A DNA stretch of 48,294 nucleotides. Source: JBDRRP01 sp964446485 (GTDB taxonomy: Bacteria > Desulfobacterota > Desulfobacteria > Desulfobacterales > JBDRRP01). Position 1 is the first letter of the stretch, and every line of letters begins with the position of its first letter. The notes below the pieces were generated by a model that was not told the DNA's origin, did not search any database, and worked only from the letters and a program-made list of their open reading frames with translations. Below are positions 27,569 to 35,105 of this stretch, piece by piece. The DNA lies in the NCBI GenBank assembly GCA_964446485.1, contig CAYUOU010000027.1, positions 1 through 48,294 of the forward strand. Reading direction: 5' to 3'. Position numbers and translations under genes: made by a program.

Positions 27569-27598
27569 ATGAAATGCGGTGCTGTGTCAATGGAAGGC

Positions 27599-27614
27599 CT
27601 TTGTTGTCACAAAG
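27599..27614. promoter_or_regulatory. Inverted repeat at the expected tolC-operon transcription start
   Basis: CTTTGT-TGTC-ACAAAG, six-base arms around a four-base centre, lies nine bases downstream of the proposed -10 box. Its position fits an operator, but no regulator gene is nearby. Confidence 0.35.
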
Positions 27615-27622
27615 ACGAAAAA

Positions 27623-27651
27623 TTTATACCACAATCACCCTTGTTCACCAA
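27623..27651 (-). promoter_or_regulatory. Candidate sigma-70 promoter of the export operon
   Basis: On the minus strand TTGGTG (27651-27646), a 17-base spacer, then TATAAA (27628-27623). The -10 box is strong, the -35 box only half matches. It would give a leader of roughly 220 bases before the tolC-like gene. Confidence 0.45.
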
Positions 27652-27774
27652 GCCGATAAGTGGGTAGCCACATACCTTGCTCGACAAATACCCTTTGGAC
27701 GGACACTGGCGTCGAACCCAGCCCCTCACCGATCGGATGTTGGGTTATTTTCATAGTGCACTCGAAATGCCGCA

Positions 27775-28083
27775 ATGACAAGTTCCAAAAACGGCGCGTC
27801 GAAGTACGTTTTCGCGTCTCCAACCTCTGCATCCGGTCACATCAAGGAGCCCCGCCGTGCTCACTGCCGGGCCTGCGCCTCTGCTGGCATCGAGGGGTTG
27901 ACCCTCCACGGGTTGCGCCGGTCCTTCGGAACCCTTTCGGAGTGGGTTGAAGTGCCCGTGGGCGTCGTCGCTCAGATCCAGGGGCACAAGCCTTCGGCCA
28001 TCGCCGAAAAGCATTACCGCCGCCAGCCGCTGGACCTGCTTCGACTTTGGCACGCAAAGATTGAAAGTTGTATCATGAGGTAG
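27775..28083 (+). pseudogene. Tyrosine recombinase (phage-type integrase) C-terminal remnant
   Basis: About 100 codons carrying the end of an integrase: the HGLRRSF box with catalytic Arg, then GHKPSAIAEKHY with the catalytic His/Lys region and active-site Tyr, and the RRQPLDLLRLWHAKIE tail typical of tRNA-targeting integrases. The N-terminal three quarters, including the arm- and core-binding domains, are absent; upstream DNA has no matching frame. It lies next to tRNA-Arg, a common attachment site, so it is probably the scar of a decayed integrative element. ATG 27775 is unlikely to be a real start. Confidence 0.8.
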
Positions 28084-28265
28084 GTCGGTGTACCTCAGGC
28101 AGACGAAAAGGCCGAGATCGGAAAGTTGAGGGCCGTTAAGTGAAATTAAAAATCAGGCTTGCAGCGCTGCGCCCTGGTGACGTTGTGCGATATGAAGGTC
28201 GCAGCCGTTTTGTGTTCGTTGATCTGATTGATGAAATTTGGTTACACTGAGGTTACACGGACCCT

Positions 28266-28308
28266 AAAAAATCAAATGGGCTATGACTGTTTCAGCCATA
28301 ACCCATTT
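28266..28308 (-). terminator. Rho-independent terminator of tRNA-Arg
   Basis: On the minus strand AAATGGGTTATG pairs with CATAGCCCATTT (one G-U pair) around an 11-base loop, followed by GATTTTTT. It lies eight bases after the tRNA 3' end. Confidence 0.85.
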
Positions 28309-28315
28309 AAATTAT

Positions 28316-28392
28316 TGGCGCGCCCGGAGGGATTCGAACCCCCGACCTACGGATCCGAAGTCCGGCGCTCTATCCAGCTGAGCTACGGGCGC
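28316..28392 (-). tRNA. tRNA-Arg (anticodon UCG)
   Basis: 77 bases with encoded CCA. Acceptor GCGCCCG/CGGGCGC, D-arm GCTC/GAGC, anticodon loop CTTCGGA (34-36 = TCG, reads CGA), T-arm GGGGG-TTCGAAT-CCCTC. The lowest anticodon-stem pair (C27-T43) is a mismatch. Confidence 0.95.
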
Positions 28393-28456
28393 ACGATCCT
28401 TATGCTATCCGTTTACAAATTGTAGATTCTGGTTCCCGGCACGTGCCGAGCGCAAC

Positions 28457-28559
28457 CTTGGCAAAGCCTGAAGGCTCGTTTCAGGCGGGGTAACCCCCGC
28501 CCCTACATCAAACCCGGTAAATTGCCAAGCGCCACGTAGGGGGAGGTTCATTCCCTCCC
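28457..28559. repeat. Pair of GC-rich hairpins in opposed orientation (REP/MITE-like)
   Basis: Hairpin 1, GGCGGGG-TAAC-CCCCGCC (28484-28501), and hairpin 2, GGGAGG-N7-CCTCCC (28541-28559). Each is flanked on its inner side by CCCTAC or GTAGGG, pointing toward each other. An outer inverted repeat CTTGGCAA (28457-28464) / TTGCCAAG (28522-28529) encloses the first. The arrangement resembles REP-type intergenic elements. No other copy is seen in this window. Confidence 0.5.
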
Positions 28560-28607
28560 GCTCCGCAGCAAGGGTCCAAAATTTGCCGTTTCTGAACGGA
28601 CAATACG

Positions 28608-28637
28608 AAAAGCCACTGCGGTTATTAGCGCAGTGGC
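28608..28637 (-). terminator. Rho-independent terminator of tRNA-His
   Basis: On the minus strand GCCACTGCG-CTAATAAC-CGCAGTGGC, nine perfect pairs, followed by TTTT; it starts 17 bases after the tRNA-His 3' end. Confidence 0.85.
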
Positions 28638-28653
28638 ATTTCAATGTACAAAA

Positions 28654-28730
28654 TGGGGTGAGTGATGGGACTTGAACCCACGACCCTCAGGGCCACAACC
28701 TGATGCTCTGCCAACTGAGCTACACCCACC
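28654..28730 (-). tRNA. tRNA-His (anticodon GUG)
   Basis: 77 bases counting the extra G(-1), which faces C73, and encoded CCA. Acceptor GTGGGTG/CACTCAC (one G-T pair), anticodon loop TTGTGGC (34-36 = GTG), T-arm GTGGG-TTCAAGT-CCCAT. The G(-1):C73 pair is the identity mark of bacterial tRNA-His. Confidence 0.96.
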
Positions 28731-28915
28731 ATAAGGCAATGCACTGTTATCAAAGCCATCTTGCGATGGCAAGGTATTTTAACGCCGCCCGCTGTGTCCA
28801 CGGGATGCCGATCAGGCCCACGGTATTGACCGACCTGCCCCCCTGCTGTAGTATTTGTGCCTCTGCGGAAATCACCATTTGATATTGTTTTCCAGAAGAT
28901 ACGATGATTTATGCT

Positions 28916-28942
28916 CCGGTTGACGGTCGGCAGCTCAACCGG
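28916..28942 (+). other. Perfect 8-bp hairpin before the small membrane protein gene
   Basis: CCGGTTGA and TCAACCGG around an 11-base loop, ending 25 bases before ATG 28968. Possible leader structure or protein-binding site. The rest of 28731-28960 has no coding pattern that I trust. Confidence 0.35.
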
Positions 28943-28967
28943 CAACCACATTCTCAAAGGAATGCTT

Positions 28968-29138
28968 ATGCCCCGTTACCAGGTTTTCGTGATCAGGGCC
29001 GTTGTCGGGCTCGGTATCGCCGTTATAATGTCCCGTTTTTTTTTCCAGCGCATCAACCCGCTGACGGTTGGCGGCCTGGCGGTGTTCCTGGTGGGCATGT
29101 CATACGTGACAGAGTGGTTCCGGAATCGGAAAAACTAA
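28968..29138 (+). CDS. Small two-segment membrane protein
   Basis: 56 residues from ATG 28968, chosen for AAGGA about seven bases upstream; in-frame ATGs at 28911 and 28962 are alternatives. Two hydrophobic segments (VFVIRAVVGLGIAVIMSRF and LTVGGLAVFLVGMSYV) flanked by Arg, and a basic tail WFRNRKN, suggest an inner-membrane hairpin with both ends in the cytoplasm. It precedes selB by 40 bases, in the same direction. I do not recognise a function. Confidence 0.65.
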   Translation: MPRYQVFVIRAVVGLGIAVIMSRFFFQRINPLTVGGLAVFLVGMSYVTEWFRNRKN

Positions 29139-29178
29139 ATCCCATTGCGGATACGGTTTTAGATTTAGAGGTGTTCAT

Positions 29179-31092
29179 TTGAAACAGATCATCCTCGGCA
29201 CCGCCGGGCACATTGACCACGGCAAAACCTCCCTCATCAAGGCGGTTACGGGTATCAATACCGACCGCCTCAAAGAAGAGCAGGAGCGCGGCATCACCAT
29301 CGAATTGGGATTCGCGTCGCTGGTCTTGCGCAGCGGTCAGCGAATCGGCATCGTAGATGTTCCCGGTCATGAGAAATTCGTCAAAAACATGGTGGCCGGC
29401 GCATCCGGCATCGATATGGTGGCCATGGTCATCGCTGCTGACGAAGGGGTCATGCCCCAGACGCGGGAGCATATGGAGATTTGCGCGCTGCTGGGTGTCC
29501 AGCACGGATTTGTGGCCTTGACCAAAATCGACATGGTGGACGAGGAGTGGATGGAATTGGTTCAGGAGGACATTCGGGACTTCCTTCGCGGAACCTTCTT
29601 GGAAGACGCGCCCATCGTCCCGTTGAGTGCCGTCAAAAAGATCGGCCTGGAAGATTTTACAGCAGCGGTCGAACGCCTGGCTGAAGAGGTACCCGGCCAC
29701 AAAGACAGCGGCCTGTTTCGCCTTCCAGTGGATCGGGTCTTCTCCATGAAAGGGTTTGGGACCGTCATCACAGGCACGCTCGTTTCGGGTGCCATCAGCG
29801 TTGGCGACGCCGTGGAAATATATGCGACCGGGCAGCGCTCCAAAGTGCGCGGCATCCAAGTTCACAGTGACAGTGTAGAGACCGGCAGGGCGGGGCAACG
29901 CACCGCCATCAATTTTCAGGGCCTCGAGAAAAGCGCCATCGACCGGGGTCAGGTCGTTTCCACCCCAGGGGCGTTGAAACCCAGCTACATGATCGACGTC
30001 CATTTGCAGTATCTCAACAGCAATGCCCGCCCCCTTAAAAACCGGGCACGAATACGCTTTCATTCCGGCACCAGCGAAATCCTGGGTCTGGTGATTCTTC
30101 TCGACCGGGACGACCTGAAACCGGGGGACACCGCCGTGGCCCAGATTCGGTTGGATGAACCGGTGTCCTTGGTCAAAGACGACCGTTTTGTCATCCGCAG
30201 TTACTCACCAGTGCGCACCGTCGGGGGCGGCGGCATCCTGAATCCCGTTCCGTTGAAGCACAAGCGGTTTCGCCCGGAAATCGTCGACGGCCTGAACCGA
30301 TTGCTGGACAGCCCACCGGAAACCGTGATTGACATCCAATCCGATGCCGCCGGGATGTATGGTGTCAGCTTCACCGATCTCAAGCTCATGACGAGTCTTT
30401 CCGACAAGCCTCTCGAGAACGCCATCGGCGCCCTGTTGTCGCGGCGAACCCTGATCACGGTGGACAAGGAACATCGAGACTACATCCACGGCAAGCACTT
30501 TGATGAACTCAAAGAGCAGTTACGCGGCCACCTGGAGCGCTATCATGCCGCCAATCCGCTGAAAGCCGGGATGCAAAAAGAGGAGCTGAAATCCAAGGTG
30601 CCGACTTACTTGCACCCAAAACTGTTCACCCTGATTTTAAATCAGATGGTAAAAGACAGTATCGTGGCCGTAGAGGAGGAATCCGTGCGGCTCACCGGCC
30701 ACCAGATATCCCTCGGTGCTGACCAAACCGATATCCGAAAGAAAATCCTGGGAATCTACCGAGAGGCAAAACTACAACCGCCCTATTTCAAGGACTTGCC
30801 CGGAACGCTGGGCTTCGATGCCAAAGCCGCCAAGGATGTGCTTCAGTTCCTCAACGCTCGGGGTGACCTGGTCAAGATCAAGGAAGACCTTTATTTCGAC
30901 GCGGTCGCCATCGCCCAATTGGAAACCGATTTGGTCAACTTTCTTAAGAATAACGGGGAGATCTCAACGCCACAGTTCAAGGATATGACTGGAGCTTCCC
31001 GAAAATATGTGATACCGTTGATCGAACACTTCGACCGCACCCATGTCACCATTCGCATCGGCGATATCCGGAAGCTGAGAAAATCGACCTGA
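29179..31092 (+). CDS. selB: Selenocysteine-specific elongation factor SelB
   Basis: 637 residues from TTG 29179, with AGAGGTG just upstream. The N-terminal EF-Tu-like GTPase has GTAGHIDHGKTSL (P loop), DRLKEEQERGITIELGF (switch I), DVPGHEKF (switch II) and TKIDM (G4); SKVRGIQVHS belongs to domain II. The C-terminal third (from about 380) is the set of winged helices that bind the SECIS hairpin of mRNA, ending NNGEISTPQFKDMTGASRK. SelB brings selenocysteyl-tRNA to UGA codons on the ribosome, so the organism makes selenoproteins. No selA, selC, selD or obvious UGA-containing gene is in this window. The length is normal. Confidence 0.95.
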   Translation: MKQIILGTAGHIDHGKTSLIKAVTGINTDRLKEEQERGITIELGFASLVLRSGQRIGIVDVPGHEKFVKNMVAGASGIDMVAMVIAADEGVMPQTREHMEICALLGVQHGFVALTKIDMVDEEWMELVQEDIRDFLRGTFLEDAPIVPLSAVKKIGLEDFTAAVERLAEEVPGHKDSGLFRLPVDRVFSMKGFGTVITGTLVSGAISVGDAVEIYATGQRSKVRGIQVHSDSVETGRAGQRTAINFQGLEKSAIDRGQVVSTPGALKPSYMIDVHLQYLNSNARPLKNRARIRFHSGTSEILGLVILLDRDDLKPGDTAVAQIRLDEPVSLVKDDRFVIRSYSPVRTVGGGGILNPVPLKHKRFRPEIVDGLNRLLDSPPETVIDIQSDAAGMYGVSFTDLKLMTSLSDKPLENAIGALLSRRTLITVDKEHRDYIHGKHFDELKEQLRGHLERYHAANPLKAGMQKEELKSKVPTYLHPKLFTLILNQMVKDSIVAVEEESVRLTGHQISLGADQTDIRKKILGIYREAKLQPPYFKDLPGTLGFDAKAAKDVLQFLNARGDLVKIKEDLYFDAVAIAQLETDLVNFLKNNGEISTPQFKDMTGASRKYVIPLIEHFDRTHVTIRIGDIRKLRKST

Positions 31093-31160
31093 CCGTAGCG
31101 CCCCCTCTGCTTGCCGGTAATACGCCATAAAGCCACAACGGCATCATCCACGGAGATATC

Positions 31161-32426
31161 ATGCAAGATACCAATCAATCGGAAGAAATACCCGCCCCAG
31201 GTGCTAAAAAGGCCTCGATACTGTCACGTCTGGTGACGCGGTTCGGCATGAAGCGCCTCATCATTGCCCTGGTGGTCATCCTGTTTGCGCTATGGGTCAT
31301 CAAGGTCGTGATGGGATGGTTTGGGGGGCCGGCGGCGACCCATGCGCCGGTGGCCGTGCGTCAGGTGGCATCGCCAGCAGATTCTGGTGATGACATGCAT
31401 GCAACTGCGTCATCGACATCGACGCCGCCGGATATGCATCGCGCCTCGGAGGGGACGCCCCGGGATGCGCACAGCCCGAACACCACCGCTACGGCGCAGC
31501 TCCCGGTACGCTCACCGTCGGCCACATCCGACCACGGCACCGCAGTCGACGGTCACGGTGCCGCGCCGAAAAGCTACGACACCACCGCTGACGGCCATGG
31601 CGGCGGTGCGGCGAGCAGACAAATGGCATCACAGCCAGGGACGGATCATGGTGTATCGGATCGCCGTGTGCCGGCGGTCCGCGGCGTGGCATTTGTCAAT
31701 GCCGTGGTCAAGCCTCTGAACTACGAACTGAACGAGCGGTTCTGGGGATGGCGCCCCAACGACATCCTCAACTTCACCGACAACGTGAATAACTTCCAGC
31801 TGGGAGTGCTCGAAGTGACCCGCCGCACCGCCGTCATCCTTGCCGAGCGTATCTCACGCACCGGCAGTACGGCCGCTTTTGACAGAGAGCTTGAAAATGC
31901 CATGAACTGGCTGATGATCCGCCCCGAACAATATTGGTTCCCCTCGCCGGAATCCATGTATGGCGACGCGCTCGAGGCCATGCAAAACTACAAGCGACGG
32001 CTCGTCGACAGGGCCGCCTATTTTTATACCCGCACGGACAACCTGATTCCGCTGCTCATGGCCTACGAAGACCTGCTGGGCAGCAGCGACGAAAACCTGG
32101 TCAAGCACGAAGAAGCCAATGGCGAACATGTCAGTTTTTTCAAATCCGACGATTACTTCTTCTATGCCAAGGGTGTTGCCAGCGCCCTGCATCCGATTCT
32201 CGAGGCGATTGCCATCGATTTTGAAAAAACGCTGGAGGCGCGGCGGGGCATGGAGGTAATCCACCACGCCATCGAATCCTTGGAATACGCCATGGCCATC
32301 GACCCTCTCGTTATCACCAATAGCGACCTCAGCGGTATTCTCGCCAACCACCGGGCCAACATGGCCGCCCCAATCAGCCACGCCCGGTTTTACATCGGCG
32401 TGCTCATCAAGACGCTCTCCACATAA
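31161..32426 (+). CDS. DUF2333 family membrane-anchored protein
   Basis: 421 residues, ATG 31161. A basic N-terminus is followed by one membrane segment (LIIALVVILFALWVIKVVM, about 35-53), then a low-complexity Ala/His/Thr/Ser/Pro-rich stretch to about 170, then the conserved domain: FVNAVVKPLNYELNERFWGW, a DILNFTDNVNNFQLGVLEVT helix, NWLMIRPEQYW, MQNYKRRL. This matches my recollection of DUF2333, a proteobacterial family of unknown function. Most of the protein should be periplasmic. It starts 68 bases after selB and ends in a terminator shared with hemW. The linker is likely disordered. Confidence 0.8.
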   Translation: MQDTNQSEEIPAPGAKKASILSRLVTRFGMKRLIIALVVILFALWVIKVVMGWFGGPAATHAPVAVRQVASPADSGDDMHATASSTSTPPDMHRASEGTPRDAHSPNTTATAQLPVRSPSATSDHGTAVDGHGAAPKSYDTTADGHGGGAASRQMASQPGTDHGVSDRRVPAVRGVAFVNAVVKPLNYELNERFWGWRPNDILNFTDNVNNFQLGVLEVTRRTAVILAERISRTGSTAAFDRELENAMNWLMIRPEQYWFPSPESMYGDALEAMQNYKRRLVDRAAYFYTRTDNLIPLLMAYEDLLGSSDENLVKHEEANGEHVSFFKSDDYFFYAKGVASALHPILEAIAIDFEKTLEARRGMEVIHHAIESLEYAMAIDPLVITNSDLSGILANHRANMAAPISHARFYIGVLIKTLST

Positions 32427-32472
32427 TTTTTACGGCCCGCTCCCTTTGAGAGGAGCGGGCCGTAAAAATTAT
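32423..32472. terminator. Bidirectional terminator overlapping two stop codons
   Basis: ATAATTTTTACGGCCCGCTCC and its exact complement (21 pairs) around an 8-base centre. The A/T-rich outer arms give a T run in both directions. The TAA of the DUF2333 gene (32424-32426) and the TAA of hemW (32471-32469) both lie inside the stem. Confidence 0.93.
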
Positions 32473-33632
32473 TTATGGATGCAGTCCACCATCCGCCCCA
32501 CCACCGCATCCATCACTACCATGCCGCTTTCAGTGAGACGGCAGAAGTTGTCTTCCACGGTCAATCGCCCCTGCATCTCCGGCGCGCGCAGCACCGACGC
32601 GAATAGGGTGCTGAAGTCAGTGTTGAAAGCCGCGTCAAACCTTTCGATAGAGATGCCATCTGCCTGTCTCAACCCCAACAAAATCGCCTCCATCATCAAC
32701 TGCTCGCGAGAGAGCACTTCTTCTCCGGCGACCGGCAATCGGTCATCCGCAATGATTTGAATGTATTCTTTTACATCGGCGACATTCCACCGGCGAAGGG
32801 GCGGCCAGTAAGAATGCGCCGAGGGCCCGAGTCCTATATACGGCGCGCCGGCCCAGTACTTCCGGTTGTGCCGTGAGATGGTCGTTTCATCACTGGCGAA
32901 ATTGGAGATTTCGTAGTGCCGGTATCCGGCGGCGCCCAGGAGGCGCCGGGTCTGCCGGAACATGGCGGCGGTGCGTTCGTCGGCCAGCGGCCGAAAGCGA
33001 TGGTGCGCATGATCTTCACCGAGGGGCGTCCCCGGCACTACGGTCAGCATGTAACAGGAGAAGTGTTCTGGGGCGAATGAAAGGGCGGTGTCGAGATCTG
33101 CCGCCCAATCACCGGGCGATTGACTCGGCAGGCCGTAGATAAGATCAATTCCCAGATTCTCGAAACCGATCTTTCGGCTCGCCGTGATCGCACGGACAGC
33201 CTCTGCGGCATTGTGGATGCGCCCCAGAAATCGCAACCCGGTGTCGTTGAAGGACTGAACCCCGAGCGTGAGGCGGTTAATGCCCGCCGCACGGTATCCG
33301 GCGAGATCTCCGGCGCTGAGGGTGCCCGGGTTTGCTTCCATGGAGACTTCTGCTTGGGGCGTTATCGCAAACTTTGCCGCGACACGGTCCAGGAGATGTC
33401 CAATGCCTTTTGGCCTCAACAGCGACGGTGTGCCACCGCCGATATAAATCGAATCCACTGAAGTACCGGGAATAGGGCTGAGGGCGAGCTCGGATACGAC
33501 GGCGGTGACGTAGGCGTTAACCTCATCGAGGTTTGTAATCGAGTAGAAATCGCAGTAGCGGCATTTTTTCAGACAGAAGGGAACATGAATGTAAACACCG
33601 GCATGCATCGGCAACGCACCGGTGGGGATCAT
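32469..33632 (-). CDS. hemW: HemW-like radical SAM heme chaperone
   Basis: About 387 residues from ATG 33632 (GGGGAG seven bases upstream); other candidates are ATG 33650 and 33608. The radical SAM motif reads PFCLKKCRYCDFYS (CxxxCxxC, with the extra Cys-adjacent aromatic pattern of the HemN/HemW group). Also present: YIGGGTPS, the EANPG strand, NRLTLGVQSF, DLIYGLPSQ and YEISNFA. HemW binds heme and delivers it to membrane proteins; it lacks the residues needed for true coproporphyrinogen dehydrogenase (HemN) activity. The annotation choice rests on overall resemblance and length (HemN is about 450). Convergent with the DUF2333 gene. Confidence 0.88.
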   Translation of the reverse strand: MIPTGALPMHAGVYIHVPFCLKKCRYCDFYSITNLDEVNAYVTAVVSELALSPIPGTSVDSIYIGGGTPSLLRPKGIGHLLDRVAAKFAITPQAEVSMEANPGTLSAGDLAGYRAAGINRLTLGVQSFNDTGLRFLGRIHNAAEAVRAITASRKIGFENLGIDLIYGLPSQSPGDWAADLDTALSFAPEHFSCYMLTVVPGTPLGEDHAHHRFRPLADERTAAMFRQTRRLLGAAGYRHYEISNFASDETTISRHNRKYWAGAPYIGLGPSAHSYWPPLRRWNVADVKEYIQIIADDRLPVAGEEVLSREQLMMEAILLGLRQADGISIERFDAAFNTDFSTLFASVLRAPEMQGRLTVEDNFCRLTESGMVVMDAVVGRMVDCIHK

Positions 33633-33747
33633 GGCACAACTCCCCACCATGGCGGCAACGGAGGCGGCACCAATGAAGGGCCTATCACTCCTGAGCCATC
33701 ACAAAGAAACAGACTCCTGTTTTTGCGCCTCATCTGCTGGCAGGTGG

Positions 33748-34296
33748 TCACACCGTCTGGGTCTCCTTGCCAAGGGTGACGCCAAGTTCCAAGGCCTTGC
33801 GGTTCATGTCGATGAAACCCGAAGGGATGCGGGTTTCAAGAACCTTCATGATGGCGTCCGGCGTAACCAGTTCGGTGATGCTGATGACGGCGCCCAGCAT
33901 GCAGATGTTGAACACGATGGGTTTGCCGATTTCCGACATGACACGCTCGTACATGGGCAGCCCGTACTGCCGGGCGTCCACCTTTTTCTCAAGGGAAACA
34001 AACCGCGTATCCGCAATGAGTGTCCCCCCGGGGCGAATGATCGCGGAAAAACTGGCGTAAGCCTCCTGCGTGAGCGCCACCAGCACATTGGGTTGGATCA
34101 CTTTGGGGTATAAGATTTCGGATTCGGAGATGATGATGTCCGAGCGGGTCGCCCCGCCGCGGGCGGCCGCACCATATGACTGGGACTGGGTGGCAATCAG
34201 TCCTTCATGGAGAACGGCCGCTTCAGCCAGAATGACGGCGGCAGTGATAACGCCTTGTCCGCCAGAGCCGGAAAAGACCAATCTGCATCGTTCCAT
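33748..34296 (-). CDS. korC: 2-oxoacid:ferredoxin oxidoreductase, gamma subunit
   Basis: 182 residues, ATG 34296. Gamma-domain motifs: FSGSGGQGVITAAVILAEAA, ATQSQSYGAAARGGATRSDI, ILYPKVIQPNVLVAL. Last gene of the korD-A-B-C operon, starting two bases after the beta stop. In the complex it completes the CoA- and cofactor-binding assembly that decarboxylates a 2-oxoacid to acyl-CoA and reduces ferredoxin. The substrate (2-oxoglutarate versus branched-chain oxoacids) is not certain from sequence. Confidence 0.88.
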   Translation of the reverse strand: MERCRLVFSGSGGQGVITAAVILAEAAVLHEGLIATQSQSYGAAARGGATRSDIIISESEILYPKVIQPNVLVALTQEAYASFSAIIRPGGTLIADTRFVSLEKKVDARQYGLPMYERVMSEIGKPIVFNICMLGAVISITELVTPDAIMKVLETRIPSGFIDMNRKALELGVTLGKETQTV

Positions 34297-34298
34297 GA

Positions 34299-35102
34299 TT
34301 ATTCGCCCCCCATTGCCCGTTCAATGACGCGGTCGTATTCTGAGCAGTATTCCGGCAGATCCGCCTGGACGAAAATGCCCCGCTCGATGAGATCCGGATT
34401 TTCCTGCTTTGCCTTCGATCCTATTGGCGTGGTGATGGTCTTGTAGCTCTCGATCATATCCACCGCGCTGCCCTTCTTGTTCTTTCGCCCGTAATGGGTG
34501 GGGCACTGGGAAAGCACTTCCACCACGGAAAATCCGTCGTGGATGATGGCTTCCCGGAGCAGTTCGGTGGTCTGCTTGGCATGATACACGGTTGAGCGGG
34601 CCACAAAGGTGGCGCCGGCCGCTGTGGCCATCTTCACGACATCAAATTCGCGGTCGATGCTGCGGTAGGGCGCCGTGGAGGCCATGCCCCCCACGCCGGT
34701 CAGGGGAGAAAACTGCCCGCCGGTCATGCCGTAAATCTTGTTGTTCATGACGATGGCCGTCATGGCGATATTGCGCCTGGCGGCATGAATGAAGTGATTG
34801 CCGCCGATGGCCAGCGCGTCCCCGTCCCCCATGGGCACGATGACATTGAGCTCCGGCTTGGAAAGCTTGACGCCGGTGGCAAAGGCCAACGCCCGGCCAT
34901 GCAACGTGTGCAAGCTGTGAAAATCGACGTATCCGGAAATTCGTGCCGAACACCCGATGCCCGACACCATGACGATTTCGTTCTTGCTCATGCCCAACTG
35001 CTCAACGGCGCTGAGCAGGCAGTTCAGCACGATGCCATGGCCGCAGCCCGGGCACCACATGTGTGGGAAAAACCTTTCCCTGATGTAATCCTTGATCGCC
35101 AT
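34299..35102 (-). CDS. korB: 2-oxoacid:ferredoxin oxidoreductase, beta subunit
   Basis: 267 residues, ATG 35102, three bases after the alpha stop. It carries MWCPGCGHG, then SGIGCSARISGYVDF and HGRALAFATG, and the thiamine-diphosphate/Mg motif MGDGDALAIGGNH followed by NNKIYGMTGGQ. It binds TPP and forms the active site with alpha. The lack of a Cys-rich C-terminal extension fits the four-subunit type with a separate ferredoxin subunit. Confidence 0.93.
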   Translation of the reverse strand: MAIKDYIRERFFPHMWCPGCGHGIVLNCLLSAVEQLGMSKNEIVMVSGIGCSARISGYVDFHSLHTLHGRALAFATGVKLSKPELNVIVPMGDGDALAIGGNHFIHAARRNIAMTAIVMNNKIYGMTGGQFSPLTGVGGMASTAPYRSIDREFDVVKMATAAGATFVARSTVYHAKQTTELLREAIIHDGFSVVEVLSQCPTHYGRKNKKGSAVDMIESYKTITTPIGSKAKQENPDLIERGIFVQADLPEYCSEYDRVIERAMGGE

Positions 35103-35105
35103 TGG

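Noticed and set aside
27394..27620. A second GEMM riboswitch in the tolC leader
   Set aside because: AGGGCAAT occurs on the minus strand, but GACGCAAAGCC and the GNRA hairpin are missing.
27775..28083. Functional integrase gene
   Set aside because: Only the C-terminal catalytic part remains, without DNA-binding domains or a credible start.
28131..28260. Possible structured RNA between the integrase remnant and tRNA-Arg
   Set aside because: No consensus blocks of known RNA classes and no convincing long stem apart from the tRNA terminator.
33633..33747. Possible terminator or small gene between korC and hemW
   Set aside because: No stable stem with T run and no ORF with a ribosome site could be supported.
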